Origin: Omphalotus guepiniiformis
Taxonomy: Eukaryota > Basidiomycota > Agaricomycetes > Agaricales > Omphalotaceae
NCBI GenBank assembly: GCA_028554645.1
Contig: JAQOOI010000019.1
Span: 1,364,001-1,428,000, forward strand
Length of the DNA: 64,000 nucleotides
Direction of reading: 5' to 3'
Shown: positions 58,256-64,000 of the stretch, one piece after another
Layout of the letters: every line of letters starts with the position of its first letter
Position numbering within the stretch: the stretch's first letter is position 1
Notes under the pieces: generated by a model
What the model was told of the DNA's origin: nothing
What the model saw: only the letters and a program-made list of their open reading frames with translations
Database searches by the model: none
Program-made: the position numbers and the translations under genes

Positions 58256-58347
58256 ATACCGCGAAGTCTCTCGAGGCGCGGCGAGTAGATACCACGAAGC
58301 CTCTCAAGGCGCGGCCAATTCATACCGCGAAGCCTCTCGAAGTGCGG
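58256..58347. repeat. Three-copy 33-bp tandem repeat with internal hairpin
   Basis: Units begin TACCGCGAAGTCTCTCGAGG, TACCACGAAGCCTCTCAAGG and TACCGCGAAGCCTCTCGAAG at 33-bp spacing. The first has CCGCG and CGCGG arms 13 bp apart. It lies 155-250 bp upstream of the secreted-protein ATG, so it is likely an upstream activating or repressing array. Confidence 0.75.
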
Positions 58348-58398
58348 CGGCAGTACTCACTGACAAGTTCGACATTACTTAGCGAGCTATAGTTCTGC

Positions 58399-58407
58399 TA
58401 TATATAA
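58399..58407 (+). promoter_or_regulatory. TATA box of the secreted-protein gene
   Basis: TATATATAA about 95 bp upstream of the ATG at 58503. A strong TATA suits a highly regulated secreted gene. Confidence 0.6.
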
Positions 58408-58502
58408 GGCCAATGAACTCGTTCCATTGAAGTCTAAGCACTTTTCCTTTTCCTTTTGTCGCTCTTTGGTATTCTACTGTTCTGTCATATAACTCTCCAA
58501 CC

Positions 58503-59324
58503 ATGAAGTTCTCCGCTGTTCTTGCCTTCGCTGCTCTGCAAATCTCTGCCGCATCTGCTCTGGCTATCACTGGCCGCGCAGGTGGCCCTGGGGATGGGCC
58601 TGCAAGATGTGCAGAGGAGCAAGCCAAGGAAGGACACTATAACGGAGGTTTCAGCCAGGCTTGTGTCAACCTGGTAAGTTTCTGTGTTATTCTTGGTATC
58701 AAATGTATGTGTAGCCAAACGGCGAAACGACATGTTCTTTGTCTTTAGGTTGATGATTGTGTCAACAAGATCAACAGCACCCAGTCGACTGCTGTGTGGA
58801 GCGAACGTAGCTGCGTCGCTGCAGCTACTTGTGACGGGGTAAGTACTTTTCTACCTTTCTCTCGAATTCTTGCGACTTACCTGAGCTTGTATTGAAGACT
58901 ATCAACACGGTCATTCGTGCTTCCTGTGCGAATGAGAACATTGGCAGTCAGGACCAACTAGATCATCTAGATTACAACGTGGGTCCTATACTTTCATTGC
59001 ATGAACATCCTCTCACTCCCTGAGTAGATCTATGCAGGTATTGTTGGAGACTGTGCGTGGCAAGACGGTGGATGCCCCATCACGCAACAGAACTACATTG
59101 ATTTCTTGTATGGTTCTCTTTCTGCTATCAACTCTTCTGTGTACCCCGAGTATGTGTATCATCTTGAACTTATCATATCGGTTGATTGCTGATGAACATT
59201 GTGCAGTACTGTCGACGAAGTCATTAATACTTGGTGGAATCCCATCAAAACATGGGCAGCCACTGGAGATTCAGTTCCTTACACCAACTTCGATGATTGG
59301 TTACATTTCTCGAATTCCCAGTAA
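58503..59324 (+). CDS. Small secreted cysteine-containing protein
   Basis: The signal peptide MKFSAVLAFAALQISAASAL is followed by a mature chain with spaced cysteines. About five exons: the first ends after CVNL (about 58673); then VDDCVNKINSTQSTAVWSER, TINTVIRASCANENIG, a segment GIVGDCAWQDGGCPITQQNY with IDFLYGSLSAINSSVYP, and a last exon with VDEVINTWWNPIKTWAATGD and YTNFDDWLHFSNS. The pattern (ITQQNYIDF, INTWWNPI, NFDDWLHF) recalls a secreted family common in agarics, function unknown. N-glycosylation sequons are present (INST, INSS). Predicted extracellular. The upstream array and TATA box suggest strong regulation. Confidence 0.8.
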
Positions 59325-59970
59325 ATTTCAAGCTGGTAATTTATACCCTGTGTGTAATCACGAATGGACTCCTTACTACTTACGGTGGACGTAGTAGCTA
59401 TACTTTCTTTTTTTAATGGACATGTGTTAACACATAAAACCAACTCCACTGAACGTGGTGGCTTGAGTCGTCTCAGGGGTAGCCTGTGCGGGGAGCAAAC
59501 GATGGAAGCTTACCCCGCACCCCACAGTGGACGAATGTTCCTTTGCATTCCGATTACTTACTAGATGTCGTATGAATTCACGCTTGAGAGTAAGCGACGG
59601 GGAAGTTAAGCTTTTGAGGTTCAACTCGGCACTCTCGGCACAGCTAGCAGTACACTCGGCATGGTGCTGTAATCGGCGTTGTCCGAAAGTATAAGTAATT
59701 TCTCGCCACTGTAAGTCCTCTTCTTCTCCATTTCTCATTTAAGTTGTGTGGCACGCTTCAAGGCAATTACAACTACTCAGTAAAGGTCTCCTCTGCACTT
59801 TTTACTCGTTATACTGCCCCTTTGTGAGATTCGAGTCCTGCTCGGGACACGAGTGGCACGACAAGCCTAGAACGTCACAAGATCACGAACGCGTGGCACA
59901 TCCTAATAACATTAAGTACACGCCCCCAGGCCCCCATCGTTACCCACTCACTATTGCCGCTCGCACTCGA
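59325..59970. other. Intergenic region
   Basis: About 650 bp between two plus-strand genes, holding the promoter of the CNNM/MAM3 gene. No exon recognised. Confidence 0.6.
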
Positions 59971-62900
59971 ATGGTCCCAGTTCCTTCATCTTATAAACAC
60001 TCTTCGCGGTTGCTGTATACGATTTTCTCAGTTGCGACTCATTATGTTCCAAATCTCTTGCGCGCCTATAATCACGAGGATGTTGCCGCCCGTCTTGCTA
60101 AACGAGACGATAAATTCAATCCGAATGACCCTACGTCGGTCTTGTTCGCTGTCCTCATCCCAGTTCTCGTCCTCTTGTCAGGATTATTTGCCGGTTTGAC
60201 ATTAGGTTATATGAGCTTGGATGAAACGCAGCTCAAAGTACTCGCCATTAGTGGTACACCGTGCGTAGAGATTTCAGTGAAGCTTGTATAATTAATGACT
60301 TATATGCTTTGCATTTTATAGTAAACAGCGTGAATATGCTGCCAAGATTCAGCCTATCCGCAAAAATGGGCATCTACTGCTCGTCACGCTGCTCCTGGCC
60401 AATATGATTACCAACGAAACACTTCCCGTCATCTCTGAAAATGTTCTCGGAGGAGGTGTACCCAGTGTCGTTGTGTCCACCACTCTAATTGTCATGTGAG
60501 TCAGCTTATGTTTGTCATCTTACTTCTCGGAGAATTCGGAAGATAGCCCTTGTGATATGCAAGTGAAAGGTGTTGATATGTTTTCGAATGTGCATGTTCT
60601 GCACGTAGTCGCGTCTGACGCGTCCGTAGTTGCCTCGAGGATATCAGATGTTACTTCAAATATGACGTCACGCGTCGAGCTTAGCTTGTGCCTGTATTTC
60701 TCTCGAGATTTTCTGTTATTCGGAGGCATATGTACCGGCTAACGCAAATCAATATGATAGATTCTCAGAGATCCTTCCACAGTCTATCTTTACTCGGCAT
60801 GGACTCTTTCTGGGAGCGAAGATGGCTGGACTCACAACGATACTTATTTATGGACTAGTGAGCCTTGCATTACCCTCCGAAGAGCAGGTTTAACCACTCA
60901 GGCTAGGGTATCATCAGTTGGCCCGTGGCCAAATTGCTCGAGATTGCACTAGGTCCCCACCATGGTATTATTTACCGCCGAGCTGGTACGTCTCTTATAA
61001 TATATTCACGATGGAAGTTTTCAAGCGGGCAATTTTAGAATTGAAGGAGCTCATTGCTATGCACTCTTCCTTGGCCACCCATGGCGGTGATCTCAAAACG
61101 GACACTGTCACAATCATTGGCGCTACTCTGGATTTGCAGGAGAAGATTGTAACTCAGGTGACTATTTATAACCATGAATGTTGGCACTACGTATATTCAT
61201 TTCTTGACTCAGGCTATGACCCCTATTAAGGACGTGTTCATGCTTTCCATTGATTCGAAATTAGACTATGACTTGCTCAAGCAAATTTGTGCGACGGGAC
61301 ACAGTCGTGTTCCTGTGTATGAGGAAATCGAAGTGCCTATTCACGACGGCTCTAGTGTAGGATTCGGAATTAGCGATAGCAGAGGCAGACAGCGCACACA
61401 GAAGGTCAAGAAGATTATCGGCATTCTCTTAGTCAAACAATGTGTCTTGCTTGATCCAAATGGTTAGCGCTTACCGATGATATGATGATATACGCTTACT
61501 TGCAATTTCGTTCTAGACGCCGTTCCATTGAGAAAACTTCCTCTTAACAAGGTCCTTTTTGTCCCGCAGAATGAACCTCTTCTGGGCATTCTCGACCGCT
61601 TCCAGGATGGACGTAGCCATATGGCTATCGTCAGCCGCTTCAGTCGCGAGAAGGTTTGTTTCTTGTGTATCAATTTAATACGCAGTGCCTCTGATGATGA
61701 TATGTATTCTTGCGACAGGCTGCCAGCGTCAAGAAGGTTGTCAAACAAAGCCTCACCCAGCGTTTGCGCTCGCGCGTGGGTATGGGTGATTCTTCGGACT
61801 CTGACGATGAAGATAAGGAAAATGGCGAGAGGAAGACTCGACGTGGGAGGCGTAAGGTCAAAGACATAGAAGAAGGTAATGAGGTTGAGGATGGTGACGC
61901 TACGCTCAAAGACGGCGGCTTGTCCGATGAGTTTGTCAGTCGCACTATGAGTAGAACCAGCACCTCCGATGTCGCTGAGAATAGAGGAGCTCTCTCTGAA
62001 AGCCTTGCTGAGTCCGCGAAAAGAGGCGAGAAGGAAGAGAAGGTCGCTGTAAACAATGAGGGATCAAAGAGTAGGAGGCCCAGCTTCCAGTTGCCTCGTG
62101 CCGCGATAGGCATGGCCTCTATATCACAGCTGGAACAAAGTGGGCTTCTTCCTTGTCTAACAGTCTACGTTCTGAATGTGTCTTTGTAGGCATGCCCGCA
62201 GATGCTGTCCTGACCAAAGAAGGTGCTGAAGAGGTTCGTCCCCTTTATGATTGCAAGGTCGAGATCAAGGCTCACTTTTGAATCTACAGTTCTTGCAAGG
62301 ATTTGACCCAGCTATAAATCCTCGCGGCATCATAACCCTAGAGGACGTCCTCGAAGGTAGGCTTGCGTTACTCCTTTCGAGGCTAGGTCTGACCTCACGT
62401 TGTAGAGCTTATTGGAGAAGAAATATATGATGAATTCGATCCTGAAGGTGCCCACGTCGATCCATATGTACCTCCTGTGCAAGCACAAGTACCCTTGATC
62501 ATAGCAGAACCTACTCCAGTGGTTGCTAAGCCATCTCTGAGACCTCTTTCGTTGAAAGGTTTCAGCTTCTTAAGGTCAAAAAGTGCACCTCCCAGTCCCA
62601 GAGACACGACATCCAACGAGAAGCTACCCGCTCCCAACCCAGCCAAAGACATTAGCGCAACGCCCTTGCCTCGCACGAACTCGCAGTCTATATTGGATTC
62701 GTCATCTCTACAAGGAGCATTCGGCGAATCTGGAGAGCACACGCCTCGTGGTCCACCCTCAGTGATCATAGAGCAGATCAGTCCGTCGCCTTCTCTTGGT
62801 TCTTCCCCGGAAGATGATCCAAGCCCTCTCCGTACCTCTGGTGCAGAAGGAGGAAAAGCTGTGAAGTTGGCGATCCCTCAGCCGACCACTATTCCCCTGG

Positions 62901-63364
62901 CGAGGACGTCTAGTGCTGCTCAGGTGGTGGCTCCCGTATCTCGCAGCTCATCACCTGCACCTTCACTCGAGGCATTCTTGCTGGAGCGGAAGCGTAGGAT
63001 GGGCGGTGCCGGTGCTGGTGCAGTCGCCTCTAGCTCGAATTCAACGCCGAACTTGGCTGTTCCTGTAACTTCTGTAACTCCTGCTGGTGGAGGCATTGGA
63101 CTACGTCGTGGCAGTAGTACAAAAGGCACTCGTTTCAAGAGCAGTCCGTTGGTAGGTGATAGGACAGGTGTCGTGGTTGCGGAGAAGGTGAAGGAGGATA
63201 TGCACAATGATGATGATGGCGATGCTACAGAGTACGAGGAAGTTTTCGTGGATGATGTGGACATGAAGGCCGGTAACGATGAAGGCCGGAAACCTGGCGG
63301 AAGGAATAAAGAAGGTCCCGATAAGGATAGTAATAACACCAAACGTTCGCAGTTCGTGATTTGA
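59971..63364 (+). CDS. mam3: CNNM/MAM3-like membrane protein (DUF21 plus CBS pair)
   Basis: The start at 59971 reads MVPVPSSYKHSSRLLYTIFS. The DUF21/CNNM membrane domain follows: LIPVLVLLSGLFAGLTLGYM with SLDETQLKVL, then LLLVTLLLANMITNETLPVI, then FSEILPQSIFTRHGLFLGAK. The CBS-pair region contains TPIKDVFMLSIDSKLDYDLL, TGHSRVPVYEE, LGILDRFQDGRSHMAIVSRF and GIITLEDVLEELIGEEIYDE. A long disordered, charged and Ser/Pro-rich tail ends RSQFVI. In yeast, Mam3 sits in the vacuolar membrane and affects Mg, Mn and metal homeostasis; animal CNNMs handle Mg. Introns are mostly about 50-60 nt, but one (60496-60760) is 265 nt and contains TGACGTCA. Confidence 0.87.
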
Positions 63365-63696
63365 TGACTTTGCTCTGTATTTTCTCTCTTCATTTCCGCA
63401 CTCTTGCGGCTCTCGCTAACTGTTGTGATGACTGTTTCTAATAGTCGTCTATGATTCGACATACTTGACATTTGTATTTACAAAGCTACCCCTGACTACT
63501 ATCTTCTGTATTATACCACTGATACTATAGTTGCTGCATATCTTGACCTAGCTGCAAAACATGTATATCGTGATGCCTTTGAATTTTCCATCTGTCAGAT
63601 AACTCGATTGTGGTCGTACTATTAGCGAGTAGCGAAAGAATAACAGGACTTTGGAGGCATCAACATTACGCGCCATAATACCAACCAGACACGCAT
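63365..63696. other. Convergent 3' region
   Basis: 332 bp between two stop codons; no exon. Confidence 0.6.
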
Positions 63697-64000
63697 TCAT
63701 TCATATCCCAAGAACTCTCCCAAGTTCCACCTCACAAGGACCCAGGAATAGAAAGTCGGCCTCGTCCGAATGGTTTGAAGCCTCCATGTTGAACACCGCA
63801 ACCTTGCCACCGTTTGCCCGTACACGCTCGGGAAGTTTCGACGCAGGTTGCACCTGAAAAGAAAATGGTAAAGAACATAGCGCCGAATAAATATTCTCTT
63901 ACCAGTGAGGACGTGCCGACAACCAAGCACAAATCAGCCGAATCAGCAACTTGAAGAATATCATGGATCCTTTTAGGACGTTCCCCGAACCAAACAACAT
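63697..64000 (-). CDS. Sirtuin (SIR2 family, SIRT5-like), 5' part beyond window
   Basis: Only the last two exons are present. The first, leaving the right edge, reads VVWFGERPKRIHDILQVADS with DLCLVVGTSS. The second, after a 51-nt intron, reads VQPASKLPERVRANGGKVAV, FNMEASNHSDEADFLFLGPC and ends GRVLGYE at 63697. VVWFGE, VVGTSS, VFN and the late GPCE are NAD-binding features of class III sirtuins, the deacylase (SIRT5/CobB) group. The product would be an NAD-dependent lysine deacylase, often mitochondrial; the N-terminus needed to judge targeting is missing. Confidence 0.82.

Larger units (their letters stand above)
57514..58502. promoter_or_regulatory. Divergent promoter region, MAK21 / secreted protein
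   Basis: 989 bp. It contains an 18-bp perfect palindrome (58076-58093), a triple 33-bp tandem repeat (58256-58347) and a TATA box (58399-58407). No exon is seen in the rest. Confidence 0.6.

Noticed and set aside
1..64000. CRISPR arrays, bacterial operons or viral genes
   Set aside because: None seen; the window is intron-rich fungal nuclear DNA.

Overview
This is nuclear DNA of a filamentous basidiomycete, almost certainly a mushroom-forming Agaricomycete. Nearly every gene is cut by short GT-AG introns of about 47-60 nt. The housekeeping genes are fungal (STE12, VPS36, MAK21/NOC1, an ODC-type mitochondrial carrier, SRP9, a MAM3/CNNM protein, a sirtuin). The accessory genes belong to types I know from agaric genomes (kinase-like proteins, a Crinkler/RHS-like P-loop NTPase, an F-box protein, a secreted glycoprotein). 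All assignments come from reading translations and splice junctions by eye; no database search was run.

Layout. 1-6.5 kb is accessory: a Crinkler-like NTPase gene running off the left edge, two tandem kinase-like genes (A and B), and a small helical-protein gene divergent from B. 6.9-23 kb is core: a SNF2/Rad16-like ATPase, a single-pass membrane protein, a close head-to-head pair (FMP46-like redox protein and rhodanese-domain protein, ATGs 48 bp apart), and STE12. 23-31 kb is gene-poor: a 403-bp MITE with TA target duplication, an intron-containing tRNA-Glu, and microsatellite-rich DNA. 31-39 kb is core again: SRP9, the 2-oxodicarboxylate carrier, VPS36 and a surface membrane protein. 39-42 kb holds a second copy of the small-protein/kinase divergent pair. 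42.47-49.53 kb is a complete Mutator-like DNA transposon. 50-64 kb holds an F-box gene, a decayed-looking stretch, MAK21, a secreted protein, a CNNM/MAM3 transporter-like gene and the 3' end of a sirtuin gene.

The strongest discovery is the 7,063-bp transposon at 42471-49533. It has 9-bp direct target duplications, inverted ends sharing a 25-bp perfect core, an intact ten-exon transposase (970 aa, with a D/D/CxxH/E arrangement typical of MULEs) and a convergent second gene of unknown function carrying an ubiquitin-interacting-motif-like stretch and two Cys/His pockets. It looks recently inserted and possibly still competent.

The second is a duplicated head-to-head module (kinase-like gene plus small helical protein gene) about 35 kb apart in opposite orientation, with conserved intron positions and conserved promoter words. 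The kinase-like proteins have a degenerate DFG (DYD) and lack the beta-3 lysine.

The third is a set of very small exons: 5 nt and 7 nt in the carrier gene, both falling on its signature motifs, and 17 nt in the FMP46-like gene.
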